From assembly GCF_016863635.1 (NCBI RefSeq), contig NZ_BOPG01000081.1, forward strand, positions 1 through 64,000: a stretch of DNA of 64,000 nucleotides, given 5' to 3'. Position 1 is the first letter of the stretch. Each line of letters starts with the position of its first letter. A program made the position numbers and the translations under genes. Below the pieces are notes generated by a model. That model ran no database searches, was not told the DNA's origin, and saw nothing but the letters and a program-made list of their open reading frames with translations. The stretch comes from Virgisporangium aurantiacum. Lineage in GTDB: Bacteria; Actinomycetota; Actinomycetes; Mycobacteriales; Micromonosporaceae. Shown here in pieces: positions 1 through 8,289 of this stretch.

Positions 1-207
1 CCCCGGCCGGACATGACCCACACATCCGACCGGAGAGCCGAGCACAACTGCAAGCTCGACGCGCGGCTGGCGTTTGTGCGGCCGCGAGCGGTGCGGAGCG
101 GCCTGTCCCGCGTTTCATGAGGTGCCTCGGTGCCGGTCGAGGGATCAACTCGACTGGTCGCCGCGGCAACGATGGGAGTCCGGGACGGGTCTCGACGGTC
201 AACCGTC

Positions 208-213
208 TATCAT
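208..213 (+). promoter_or_regulatory. Candidate -10 box upstream of the MetE-like gene
   Basis: TATCAT matches the bacterial -10 consensus at five of six positions and lies 32 bases before the chosen ATG at 246. No convincing -35 is visible 16-18 bases upstream. The rest of bases 1-245 shows no gene or RNA I can support. Confidence 0.25.
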
Positions 214-245
214 CGATCTTTGTCGATCGACTGGGAGGGCGTCGG

Positions 246-1364
246 ATGACCATGATTCACGCGGAACACGTGGGAAGCCTGCTGCGTCCGTCTCAGCTTC
301 TCGCCGCGCGACAAGCGTTCGCCGCGGGAAAGCTTCCCCACGACGGGCTTCGCGCCGCCGAGGACCGGGCGGCGCTGGCCAATCTCGCGATGCTGAGGGA
401 CGTCGGGATGCCGGTCTTCACCGACGGCGAGGTGCGGCGGGCGACCTGGATGGCCGGCGCGCTCGAATCTCTCGGCGGGGTGGTGCCCGTCGACGCGAAC
501 ACCGGGCTGGGCTGGCACCGTGACGGCGCACCCGACGCCGACCCGGAGGATACGCGGTTCCAGCTGGTCGCCGCCCGGGACCGGCTGTTCCACAAGGTAA
601 ATCTCACCGCGACCGAGGCCGGGTTCATGTTCGCGCACGCCCAGGGTCTGTTCAAGGTGACGATGATGAGCGCGTCGATGGGCGCGATGCTGTGGGCGCC
701 GGGGATCAGCGAGCAGGTCTACCCGACACCGGGTGACGTGATCAGCGACCTGGCCGCGTTGCAGGCAACGGAGATCGGCGAACTGGTGAGCCTCGGCGTG
801 CGGTGGGTGCAACTGGACTCGCTGAGCTACATGTCCATTGTGGACGAAGAGTTCGCGGCGGGCCTGCGGTCGCGCGGGGTCAGCATCACCGACAGTCTGG
901 CCCGCTCGATCGAGGTCGACAACCAGCAGGTGCGGGCGGCCCGGGCGGCGAATCCGGACGTCACCGTCGGTCTGCATTTCTGCCGTGGCAACAACCGCAG
1001 CGCGTGGGCCGGCAAGGGCGGCTACGAGCCGGTCGCGGAGCGGTTGTTCGGTGAGGTCGAGGTCGACCGGTTCCTGCTGGAGTTCGACACCGACCGGGCC
1101 GGCGGGTTCGAGCCGTTGCGGTTCGTGCCGTCCGATCGCACGGTCGTGCTCGGGCTCGTGTCGTCGAAGACGCCGGTGCTCGAATCGCCCGACGACCTGC
1201 GCCGCCGCGTCGACGAGGCCGCCCGGTACGTCCCCCTGGAAAACCTTGCTCTGAGCCCGCAATGCGGCTTCGCCTCGACCGCGCGGGGCAACCTGCTGAC
1301 CGCGGACGACCAGAAACGCAAGCTGGAACTCGTGGTACGGGTGGCATCAGCCATCTGGGGCTAG
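246..1364 (+). CDS. MetE-like / cobalamin-independent methionine synthase family protein
   Basis: A 372-residue protein of the UROD/MetE (beta/alpha)8 superfamily, related to the C-terminal catalytic half of cobalamin-independent methionine synthase. The N-terminal HVGSLLRP motif is typical of the short, single-domain MetE-like proteins. Likely zinc ligands are H244 and C246 (in LHFCRGN) and C340 (in LSPQCGFAST), matching the His/Cys...Cys pattern of the family. It probably transfers a methyl group to a thiol or handles a thiol conjugate. Many such short proteins are not true methionine synthases, so the substrate is open. I chose ATG 246 because GGGAGGG sits at 233-239 and the HVGSLLRP motif follows directly; the upstream extension from 117 is Arg/Gly-rich and non-conserved in character. 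The next gene starts 9 bases after the stop, so the two are probably co-transcribed. Confidence 0.85.
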   Translation: MTMIHAEHVGSLLRPSQLLAARQAFAAGKLPHDGLRAAEDRAALANLAMLRDVGMPVFTDGEVRRATWMAGALESLGGVVPVDANTGLGWHRDGAPDADPEDTRFQLVAARDRLFHKVNLTATEAGFMFAHAQGLFKVTMMSASMGAMLWAPGISEQVYPTPGDVISDLAALQATEIGELVSLGVRWVQLDSLSYMSIVDEEFAAGLRSRGVSITDSLARSIEVDNQQVRAARAANPDVTVGLHFCRGNNRSAWAGKGGYEPVAERLFGEVEVDRFLLEFDTDRAGGFEPLRFVPSDRTVVLGLVSSKTPVLESPDDLRRRVDEAARYVPLENLALSPQCGFASTARGNLLTADDQKRKLELVVRVASAIWG

Positions 1365-1373
1365 GGTCGATCG

Positions 1374-2633
1374 GTGGATCCGATCGAGGAACGGGAACTT
1401 CGCGCCGCGGCGGAGGCGGGTGACGTCGCCGCGATGAACGACCTCGGGGTGCTGCTGCGCCAGTCGTCCCGTAGCGGCGAGGCCGAGCAGTGGTACCGGC
1501 GGGCGATCGAGGCCGGCAACATCAAGGCGGCGCACAACCTCGGGCTGCTGCTCAAGCAGACCGGCCGGGTCGACGAGGCACGGGACCTGTTCTGGCAGGC
1601 GGCCGAGGCCGGTCTCGAACCGGCGGCCGATCAGTTGCGGTCGCTGACCACCGAGGCGAACCCCGACGCGGCCGACGCCGGTGATCTCGTCGCGGGCCTG
1701 GAACTGGCGCTCGAAGGTCGCGCCGGCGAGGCCGAGGAGCGGCTCCGGCGGGCGCTCGCGGCGGCCGACGGCAAACCGGGGACCGAGTTCGGCGACGCGT
1801 CGCGCCACCTGGCCGTGCTGCTGTCCGCCGACGGGCGCGCCGGCGAGGCGCTGCGGTTCGCGGAGCAGGGCGCCACGGCGGGCAACCCGTACGCGTCCAA
1901 TATCGCCGGTCTCCTGCCCGACCGGTCCGACAGCGAGGCGTGGTTCCAGCGGGGCGCGGAGGCCGGCGACACCGCGGCGATGGACAATCTCGCCCACATT
2001 CTGGAAATGCGGGGGGACGCGGCGGGAGCGCGCCGGTTGCGCGAGCGGGCCACCCGCGCGCGTACCGAGGTGGCGCGCAGCGAGGGCGCGCTGTTCCGGG
2101 CAAGCGGCAAGGGAGACGACGCCGAACGCTGGTTCCGGCGCACCGCGCACCGCGGCGACACCGACGCCATGGCCATGCTCGGCCTGCTGTTCAAGGAGCG
2201 CGGGTCGGTGCCCGTCGCCGAGCGGTGGCTACACGCCGCCGCCGAGGCCGGCAACAGTTCCGCGATGAGCGATCTCGCCGTCCTCTACAAGCAGACCGAC
2301 CGCCTCGACGAGGCGGAGCGGTGGTACCGGCGCGCGGTCGCCGGCGGCAGCCGCGACGCGATGCACAACCTCGCGATCCTGCTCGCCCGCACCGACCGTG
2401 GCGACGAGGCCGAGGAGTGGTACCGGAAGGCGGCCGCGGCCGGCAATCGTGACTCCATGTACAACCTCGGGATGAAATACCTGCGCGCGGAGCGGTGGTC
2501 GGAGGCCGAGCGGTGGTTCCGGCAGGGTGCGGTGACGGGCGACTCCGGGGCGATGAACAACCTCGCGCACGTCCTGGAGCGGCTCGGCCGGGTCGACGAG
2601 GCGCAGTCGTGGCTCCGGCGGGCCAGTCGTTGA
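1374..2633 (+). CDS. Sel1/TPR repeat protein
   Basis: A 419-residue solenoid made almost wholly of Sel1-like/TPR repeats of about 32-36 residues, recognisable by the recurring A-E-A-G-x-x-x-A-M-x-N-L-G and D-E-A-E-x-W-Y-R-x-A motifs. The repeats are clear at residues 10-85 and 185-419 and degenerate at 90-180. Such solenoids are protein-interaction scaffolds; nothing suggests catalysis. No signal peptide or membrane helix is seen, so it should be cytoplasmic. Translation starts at GTG 1374 (MDPIEE), 9 bases after the MetE-like stop. The partner is not indicated by sequence. Its position just before eccE may be coincidental, because a promoter-like gap of 126 bases separates them. Confidence 0.85.
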   Translation: MDPIEERELRAAAEAGDVAAMNDLGVLLRQSSRSGEAEQWYRRAIEAGNIKAAHNLGLLLKQTGRVDEARDLFWQAAEAGLEPAADQLRSLTTEANPDAADAGDLVAGLELALEGRAGEAEERLRRALAAADGKPGTEFGDASRHLAVLLSADGRAGEALRFAEQGATAGNPYASNIAGLLPDRSDSEAWFQRGAEAGDTAAMDNLAHILEMRGDAAGARRLRERATRARTEVARSEGALFRASGKGDDAERWFRRTAHRGDTDAMAMLGLLFKERGSVPVAERWLHAAAEAGNSSAMSDLAVLYKQTDRLDEAERWYRRAVAGGSRDAMHNLAILLARTDRGDEAEEWYRKAAAAGNRDSMYNLGMKYLRAERWSEAERWFRQGAVTGDSGAMNNLAHVLERLGRVDEAQSWLRRASR

Positions 2634-2689
2634 CCTGCGGCGACGAGTCCGTCCGCATTGACGGATGCGACGGCGGGGCAGTGGCTGTC

Positions 2690-2695
2690 TAGGAT
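2690..2695 (+). promoter_or_regulatory. Candidate -10 box upstream of eccE
   Basis: TAGGAT, a common actinobacterial -10 variant, lies 64 bases before the eccE ATG in the 126-base gap after the Sel1 gene. A TTGACG at 2658-2663 is 26 bases upstream, too far for a normal spacer, so the -35 is unresolved. A GGGGGA ribosome-binding site is at 2744-2749. Confidence 0.3.
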
Positions 2696-2759
2696 GGTGG
2701 CTGGATAGACGTAGGGGTCTGCCCATCGCGCGGCAACCACAACGGGGGACACCACGACC

Positions 2760-3992
2760 ATGAGTGAGGCGACCGGTCAGATCCGCGCGGTCGCGCGCGT
2801 CGGCAGTGCTCCGCCGCTGCCGCCGAGCCCCGTGGTGCTCTTCCGCCGGCGCCGGCCCGGACATATCGGGCTGCTCAGCATCACGCAGTTGCTGGTGGCC
2901 GAACTCCTGCTCGTCGGGGTGCTCGCCGCGGCCGGTGCCGGGTGGATCGTGCTGATCGCGGCCGCGGTCGTCTTCGGCCTGGCCATGTGGGGGCTGTTCT
3001 GGCGGCGGCGGGGTCGATGGTGGACGGAGCGGCTGATGCTCGCCCGCAGCCTGCGTCGCCGCAAGGGCGCCACCGCGAGCCGTAACCCCGATCCCCGGCT
3101 GGCGGCACTGCACGTGGTCGTACCCGGGCTCGGGGTGAGCACGTACGAGGCCAGCGACGGCGAGCGCGTCGGCGTCGGCCGCGACGAGGCCGGCTGGTTC
3201 GGCGCCGCCGCCGTGGTGCAGCCGCAGTTCGGGCGGTCCGGGTCGTTCGGCCGGCTGCCGCTCGACCGGCTCGCCCAGGTACTGCGCGAGATGGGCCAGC
3301 CCGGATCCGTGGTGCAGCTGGTCGTCCAGAGCGTGCCGGCGCCCACCAGCGACATCGACGCGCGCAACCGGTGCGTGCTGTCGTACCAGGAGCTGCTGGG
3401 CCAGCACGGAACGGTGCCGGCCGACCGCATCGTGTGGGTGTCGGTGCGGCTCGACGAGCGGCGGTTCCTCGACGCGTGGGTCAACGAGTCCGACCCGATC
3501 GACCAGGCGCCGGCCGTCGTGGCCGCCCTGGTGCGCCGGATGGGCCGGGTCATGCGCCGCGACGGCGTCAGCTACCAGGCCCTCGACACCGACGGCCTGC
3601 TCGACGCCCTGGTGCGCTCGCTGGACCTGGAACGCGACCCGACGGCGGAGCCGCCGAAGGAGACGTGGGAGAACTGGCGGTCGGCGCACCTGACGCACGC
3701 GACGTTCTGGGTCAGCAACTGGCCGCAGCCCGACCAGGCTGCGGCGATGCTGGAGCAGTTGGCCGCCGTGCCCGCCGCGTCCACCACCCTCAGCCTCACC
3801 CTCGACGCGCACGAGGAGTACACCGACTTCCGGTGCCTGGTCCGCGTGTCGACGAAGGAGTACGGCCTCGACGCCACCACCACCGCCGTCCGCGAGATCG
3901 TCCACAGGTTCGGCGGTTCCGTCCTCCGCCTCGACGGTGAGCAGGTCCCCGCCGCCTACGCGACGGCCCCCACCGGCGGCGGTGCCCAGTGA
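2760..3992 (+). CDS. eccE: Type VII secretion protein EccE
   Basis: A 410-residue membrane protein with the EccE plan: a short cytoplasmic N-terminus, two adjacent transmembrane helices (roughly residues 37-57 and 60-80) followed by an Arg-rich stretch, then a soluble ~300-residue domain. In the ESX membrane complex EccE sits at the periphery with EccB, EccC and EccD. Recognisable pieces of the soluble domain are the LHVVVPGLGVSTYEASDG region and the later VSVRLDERRF segment. EccB, EccC, EccD and mycosin are not in this window, so the rest of the machine must be elsewhere. The stop overlaps the next start as GTGA, implying translational coupling. The neighbouring secreted-type proteins and the WXG-headed giant gene fit a T7SS locus. 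Confidence 0.85.
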   Translation: MSEATGQIRAVARVGSAPPLPPSPVVLFRRRRPGHIGLLSITQLLVAELLLVGVLAAAGAGWIVLIAAAVVFGLAMWGLFWRRRGRWWTERLMLARSLRRRKGATASRNPDPRLAALHVVVPGLGVSTYEASDGERVGVGRDEAGWFGAAAVVQPQFGRSGSFGRLPLDRLAQVLREMGQPGSVVQLVVQSVPAPTSDIDARNRCVLSYQELLGQHGTVPADRIVWVSVRLDERRFLDAWVNESDPIDQAPAVVAALVRRMGRVMRRDGVSYQALDTDGLLDALVRSLDLERDPTAEPPKETWENWRSAHLTHATFWVSNWPQPDQAAAMLEQLAAVPAASTTLSLTLDAHEEYTDFRCLVRVSTKEYGLDATTTAVREIVHRFGGSVLRLDGEQVPAAYATAPTGGGAQ

Positions 3993-5935
3993 CGATCAAC
4001 GGCCCCCACCGCCGTCCCGACGACGAACGCCCACCCCCACCCGACGACGACGAGGCGGCCACCCCGGTCCGGATCACCGGCACGGGACCGCCGGCGAACC
4101 TGTATCCGCACCCGTCCCCGCCGGGGGGTGGCCAGGTGCCGCCCAGCAGCGGGCGGGCGTCGGTTCCGCCGGCGCCCGGGTACATCGGTGGGCCCGGGCA
4201 GGCACCGGTGCCGGGGCAGGTGCGGCCGCCGTCGGGCGGGCAGCCGCCGGGTGGGTATGCGCATCCGCAGCCGGGGCATACGGGGCAATCGGGGCATCCC
4301 GGGCAAACTGGGTATCCGGCCCCAGGCGGGCAGCCGGGCCAGGGTGGGCAGCCGCCGCATCCGGGGCACGCGGCACAGCCTGGGCAACCGGGGTGGCCGG
4401 GCGGCCCTCCCGGTGCGGTGCCGGGAGCGGTGCCGCCGGCGGGGTATCCGTCGGGGCCGGCGCAGGCGATGCCCCGGCCGGGCACGGTTGGGCGCGCCGC
4501 CGCCGTGGCACCACCCGAGGTGGCCCGTCCCGCACAGCCACAGCAGGTGCCGCAGCAAGGGGCACCCCAGCAGGGCGTGCCGCAACAGGGTGGCCCCCAG
4601 GGCGTGCCGCAGCAAGGGGCACCGCAGCAGGGGGTGCCGCAGCAAGGCATCCCGCAGCAGGGTGTGCCGCAGCAGGGCGTCCCGCAGCAGGGCGTACCGC
4701 AGCAGGCCGCGACGCAGCAGGCGGTGCGTCAGCCGGGGGTGCTCCAGCAGGGTGTCCCGCCGCAGCCGGCCATTCCGCGGCAGGGCATGCCGCCGGCCCA
4801 GCCGGCCGGTCAGCAGTCCGCGGCGCCACCGCCCGGCACGCTCCAGCAGCCGAGATCGGTCCAGCAGACCGGCACGGTCCAACAGCCCGGCGCGCTTCCG
4901 CCGCCGGGCGCGGTCCCGCAGGCCGGAGCGACCGTTCAGCAGCCAGGCACGTATCAGCAACCCGGAGCGACCGTCCAACCGGCGTCGCGGCAACCGGGTG
5001 GGGAGACCACGCAGTCGACCGGTGGGGTGGATACCGCGGCGACGTCGCGGATCGGTGCGCCGGCGATCGTGGGGACCCGCACCGCGGAACAGGCCGCGCA
5101 GGCGGCTGCCGCGGCGGCGGCCGTTGCACAGGCACCGGCGGCGCCGGCCACGGCACCGCGTCCGGTGCGGACGCCGCCGAGTCCGCCGACGCAGGGGACC
5201 ATCTACGGCGGCACCGGTGCGCCCGGGGTCAACGGTAACGGGCGGGTCGGGTCGCGGCGGCACATGCCCACGTTGCGGGTGGGCGCCCACACCGCGTCCG
5301 ACGGTGCGTTGGCGTTGCTCGGGATGCCGATGCCGGGCGCCGGCATGGTGCTCGGCTACGACCTCGACTCTGCCACCGCGTCGATCCGGATGTTCCGCCC
5401 GGAGCCGACCCGGGTGGCGTTGGTCGGCGGCGAGTGGGCATTCCACCTGCTGACCCTCCGCGCCCTCGCGCTCGGAGCGCGGGTCGCGATTTTCACCGCT
5501 ACCCCGGAGCGTTGGGAAGGGTTCGGCGAGTGGGCCACCGGCCGCGCCGGCCGGGTTGCCACGTTCCCACCGGATCAGACGGTGTTCGTGCCGGCCAGCG
5601 CGCACGAACCGGCGCTGCTCCTCTACGACGTGGGCCTCACCGGCGCACCGTCGACGACGCCGCTCGGCCCGTGGCAGACCCGGCTCACCGTGCTGCGCCA
5701 GCTGACCACGTACGGCGTCCCGACGTTGCAGGAGTCGAGTGTCGTCATGGCACAGCGGCTCAGCAAGGCCGAGGCCGACCTCATCGCATCGACGATGCGG
5801 TTGAGTTCGGAGGCCGGCGCCTGGATGCAGACGCTCAACGACGATGCGCTCGCGGTGCTCATCGGCGGCGAGGAGCGGTTCGTCCGGCTGACGCTGGCCG
5901 ACATCGAGAAGCAGCTGGGCGCTCCGCACCGCTGA
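3989..5935 (+). CDS. T7SS-associated protein with long Pro/Gln-rich N-terminal region
   Basis: A 648-residue protein in two parts. Residues 1 to about 420 are low-complexity, rich in Pro, Gly, Gln and Ala, including PQQGVP tandem repeats. Residues ~425-640 are globular, with alternating hydrophobic strands and helices (a VALVGG segment, then ARVAIFTATP) that look Rossmann-like, but I see no complete nucleotide-binding P-loop. It starts at GTG 3989, overlapping the eccE stop by four bases, so it should be made in step with EccE. No signal peptide or transmembrane helix is visible, so the globular part probably works on the cytosolic side of the secretion complex. The disordered arm could bind partners or substrates. 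I do not recognise a named family. Confidence 0.7.
   Translation: MTINGPHRRPDDERPPPPDDDEAATPVRITGTGPPANLYPHPSPPGGGQVPPSSGRASVPPAPGYIGGPGQAPVPGQVRPPSGGQPPGGYAHPQPGHTGQSGHPGQTGYPAPGGQPGQGGQPPHPGHAAQPGQPGWPGGPPGAVPGAVPPAGYPSGPAQAMPRPGTVGRAAAVAPPEVARPAQPQQVPQQGAPQQGVPQQGGPQGVPQQGAPQQGVPQQGIPQQGVPQQGVPQQGVPQQAATQQAVRQPGVLQQGVPPQPAIPRQGMPPAQPAGQQSAAPPPGTLQQPRSVQQTGTVQQPGALPPPGAVPQAGATVQQPGTYQQPGATVQPASRQPGGETTQSTGGVDTAATSRIGAPAIVGTRTAEQAAQAAAAAAAVAQAPAAPATAPRPVRTPPSPPTQGTIYGGTGAPGVNGNGRVGSRRHMPTLRVGAHTASDGALALLGMPMPGAGMVLGYDLDSATASIRMFRPEPTRVALVGGEWAFHLLTLRALALGARVAIFTATPERWEGFGEWATGRAGRVATFPPDQTVFVPASAHEPALLLYDVGLTGAPSTTPLGPWQTRLTVLRQLTTYGVPTLQESSVVMAQRLSKAEADLIASTMRLSSEAGAWMQTLNDDALAVLIGGEERFVRLTLADIEKQLGAPHR
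4541..4770 (+). repeat. Tandem 15-bp repeats encoding PQQG(V/A/I)
   Basis: About fifteen imperfect 15-bp units give the pentapeptide P-Q-Q-G-V/A/I inside the disordered arm of the eccE-adjacent protein. Units differ by single substitutions and some are degenerate at the ends. Such a tract can change length by slippage. Confidence 0.85.
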
Positions 5936-5960
5936 GGGTCCGCGCGATCTGATGAACGAA

Positions 5961-5985
5961 GCGGGGGCGGCTTGGCCGCCCCCGC
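5961..5985. terminator. Perfect 11-bp hairpin between convergent genes
   Basis: GCGGGGGCGGC (5961-5971) is followed by a three-base loop (TTG) and its exact reverse complement at 5975-5985. It lies 26 bases after the plus-strand stop at 5935 and 5 bases beyond the minus-strand stop at 5990, so it can end transcription from both sides. There is no T-tract, as is usual for high-GC actinobacterial terminators. Confidence 0.8.
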
Positions 5986-5989
5986 TGAC

Positions 5990-8236
5990 TCAGGCGTTGC
6001 CGATCGTCGGTCGCGGCGCTTCCTCCGGACGGGCCGGAGTGCTGCCCAGCACCGGACCACCCGGAGTCTGGACCGTGAACGCCTCTTCCTCGCCGGGACG
6101 GGCCTCCGGCTCGGTCTCGCGCGTGCGGCGGGCGAGTTCCGTCTCGGTCGGTGCCGTCTGGCGGGCACCCGGACGGTTGCGGTTGTCGGCCATCGCCCGG
6201 CGGACCGCCGCCCGTGAACCGCCCAGGACGGGCGCGGTCGCACCCGCCTGCGGCGGAAGCATTGCGCCCGTTCCGGCGCCCGTCTCCGGATCGCCCGCCA
6301 TCTGGTTACGCAGCACCGGAGCGGTGGACGACGCCTCGTCGGGCCCGGTCTCGACCAGCCAGTCGGGGTTGCCGACCAGGTTGGCCGCGGGACGACCGGT
6401 GTACCGGCTGGTGTCGCGGCGACCCGGCGGCATGCCACCGGGAGCGAACGGCATGCCGCTTCCGCCGAGACCCTGCAGGGCGCCCAGCGGACCCGGCAGA
6501 GCCGGATCGTTCGGGCCGCCCGGACCGCCGCCGGCGAGGGCGGCGAACGCGGCCGCCATGCGCTGTTGCTGGCGGCGGGTGCGGCGCTGCGGCGGGACGC
6601 CCGACGGCGGCGGAATGCCGCCCGCGCCGCGGGCCGTGGCGGCGTTGAGGACCGGCGCGGTGGCGGTGGGCGGTGCGAACGTTCCGCGCTGACCCGGCGG
6701 TACGACCGGGACGTCGGTGCCCTGGCGTGCCTTCCGGCGGCTCTGCCGACCGAGCACCGGCGACACCGGCGACGGCATCGAACCCCGGGAAAAGGCTTCG
6801 GGGACGCCGAGGCCGCCGGCGCGCACGGAAGGCACGCCCGTGGCGCGGCTACCGGGCTGGCGACGACCCAGGCCCGACGCCGGTGGCGGCATCCGGCCGC
6901 CGGCACCCGACGTTCGGCCCAGGGAGTTCGGTACCGCGCCCGGACCGCCCGCACCGGATCCGGTGGCCGTGTAGTTGGCGGCCGGCGAGCGCAGCGTTCC
7001 TTCCCGCGGACCCTGGCGCTTGCCCAGGCCGCGACCGGGCGGCGGAAGCGCGCCGAAGCCGTTCGCGCCCCGCGGGCTGCCCAACACACCACGCGACAGG
7101 CCGCTGCCGAGACCGGGCGGCGCGGAGAGCCCGTTGAGCCCGTTCGGATTGACCGCGCCCCGGGCCCCCGGCATCGCTCCCAGGCTGGGTGCGTTGAGGC
7201 CGGCCGGCATCCCCCGCGGCCCGAGCCCACCCAGTCCGGCGGGAACGCCGGGCGGGAGAGCGGGCTGGTTGAGATTGGGATTCGGAGTACCGATGACCGG
7301 GTTCGTCGGCAGCCCGTTGGGCCCGAGGCCCGGGAGGTTCGGGTTGGGCGGCTGCCCCGGCAGGTTCTGGACGTTCTGCAGCCCGTTCTGCAACTGCTGC
7401 AACTGCTGCGCGTTGAGGTTCTGCTGCAACTGCTGCGCGTTGACGTTCAGCTGATTGAGCCCGGCCGTGTTCAGGTTCGGCATGCTGGGCATCGGCGGCG
7501 TGAACCACGGGACCTCGCTACCGGGCGCGGCGGCGATGACGTTCGGCGGCGCGTACGCGGCACCGACGCCGTCGCGCATGGTCATGAACCCTTCCCAGTA
7601 CGCCCCGGCCAGTGTCTGCACCAGGTCGCGGGCCATCTGGTCGTACTTCTCCTTGACCTTGTCGACCTTCTGCAGCAGCAGGTTGTCGAGCTCCTGAAGG
7701 TCGTTGAAGGGGTTCATGTCGTACCACTCCCAGATGCCGTTCAGTTCCGAGCCGGTGACGTTGTTGGGGTCACCCGCCTGCTGAACCGCGGCCTCGTACT
7801 CCTTCCAGATCCGGTCCATCTCGCTCTGGGAATGGGTGATCGGGTCGAGGAGGTGACGCAGCCCCTGCTCGTTCTTGACGATCACCTCCTGCCACTGCTG
7901 CAGGTACGCCAGAACCTTGCCCGGCCCCTTCTGCATGAAGGTGTTGCGGGCCAGGCCGTCGGTCCAGCCGTCGTTGTAGAGCTTCTCGCTCTGCGCCCGG
8001 ACGTTGGTCTCCAGCTCTTTCAGCAGCTTGCCCGCGTTGCGGAACTGGTCGGCCAGCGCCGAGATGTGGAAGGGCTGCTGGTTCATCACCATCGGTTTGA
8101 GCATCGTGATGGTGTAGGTGCTGGTCGAATAGTTGATCGGGTTGAACCAGGCGTCTTCCGGAGTCCAGTCGTCATGGCCGAGAACGGTGTTCCCGTAGTT
8201 GGTCGTGTCGACCGTCGCGCCCCAGTTGTCAGCCAT
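5990..8236 (-). CDS. WXG/PPE-like T7SS protein with Pro/Gly-rich tail
   Basis: A 748-residue protein. The first ~230 residues are helical and contain several long amphipathic segments rich in Gln, Glu and Leu, a GWTDG turn near residues 95-99 and a YWEGF (W-x-G) turn near residue 215, which is the character of WXG100/PPE-type ESX substrates. Residues ~235-748 are low-complexity: first a Gln/Leu/Asn tract (QQLQQNLNAQQLQQLQNGLQ), then Gly/Pro/Arg segments, ending in an acidic tail. The ATG at 8236 is preceded by GGAAGGAG (8243-8250 on the complementary strand). It is the second gene of a two-gene minus-strand operon and ends beside a hairpin terminator. It is probably exported or surface-located; its length far exceeds classic PPE proteins. 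The exact family is not recognised. Confidence 0.7.
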   Translation of the reverse strand: MADNWGATVDTTNYGNTVLGHDDWTPEDAWFNPINYSTSTYTITMLKPMVMNQQPFHISALADQFRNAGKLLKELETNVRAQSEKLYNDGWTDGLARNTFMQKGPGKVLAYLQQWQEVIVKNEQGLRHLLDPITHSQSEMDRIWKEYEAAVQQAGDPNNVTGSELNGIWEWYDMNPFNDLQELDNLLLQKVDKVKEKYDQMARDLVQTLAGAYWEGFMTMRDGVGAAYAPPNVIAAAPGSEVPWFTPPMPSMPNLNTAGLNQLNVNAQQLQQNLNAQQLQQLQNGLQNVQNLPGQPPNPNLPGLGPNGLPTNPVIGTPNPNLNQPALPPGVPAGLGGLGPRGMPAGLNAPSLGAMPGARGAVNPNGLNGLSAPPGLGSGLSRGVLGSPRGANGFGALPPPGRGLGKRQGPREGTLRSPAANYTATGSGAGGPGAVPNSLGRTSGAGGRMPPPASGLGRRQPGSRATGVPSVRAGGLGVPEAFSRGSMPSPVSPVLGRQSRRKARQGTDVPVVPPGQRGTFAPPTATAPVLNAATARGAGGIPPPSGVPPQRRTRRQQQRMAAAFAALAGGGPGGPNDPALPGPLGALQGLGGSGMPFAPGGMPPGRRDTSRYTGRPAANLVGNPDWLVETGPDEASSTAPVLRNQMAGDPETGAGTGAMLPPQAGATAPVLGGSRAAVRRAMADNRNRPGARQTAPTETELARRTRETEPEARPGEEEAFTVQTPGGPVLGSTPARPEEAPRPTIGNA

Positions 8237-8289
8237 CGACCGCTCCTTCCCGCGTCAGCCGCGCATGCCGTTGGATCAGGCCGTACGGG

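Noticed and set aside
117..245. N-terminal extension of the MetE-like gene from ATG 117
   Set aside because: The extra 43 residues are non-conserved in character, and a strong ribosome-binding site points to ATG 246.
3956..5929. A 657-codon minus-strand frame and a 433-codon plus-strand frame over the PQQG repeats
   Set aside because: They are produced by the repeat composition. The frame starting at GTG 3989 has a globular C-terminal domain and a GTGA overlap with eccE.
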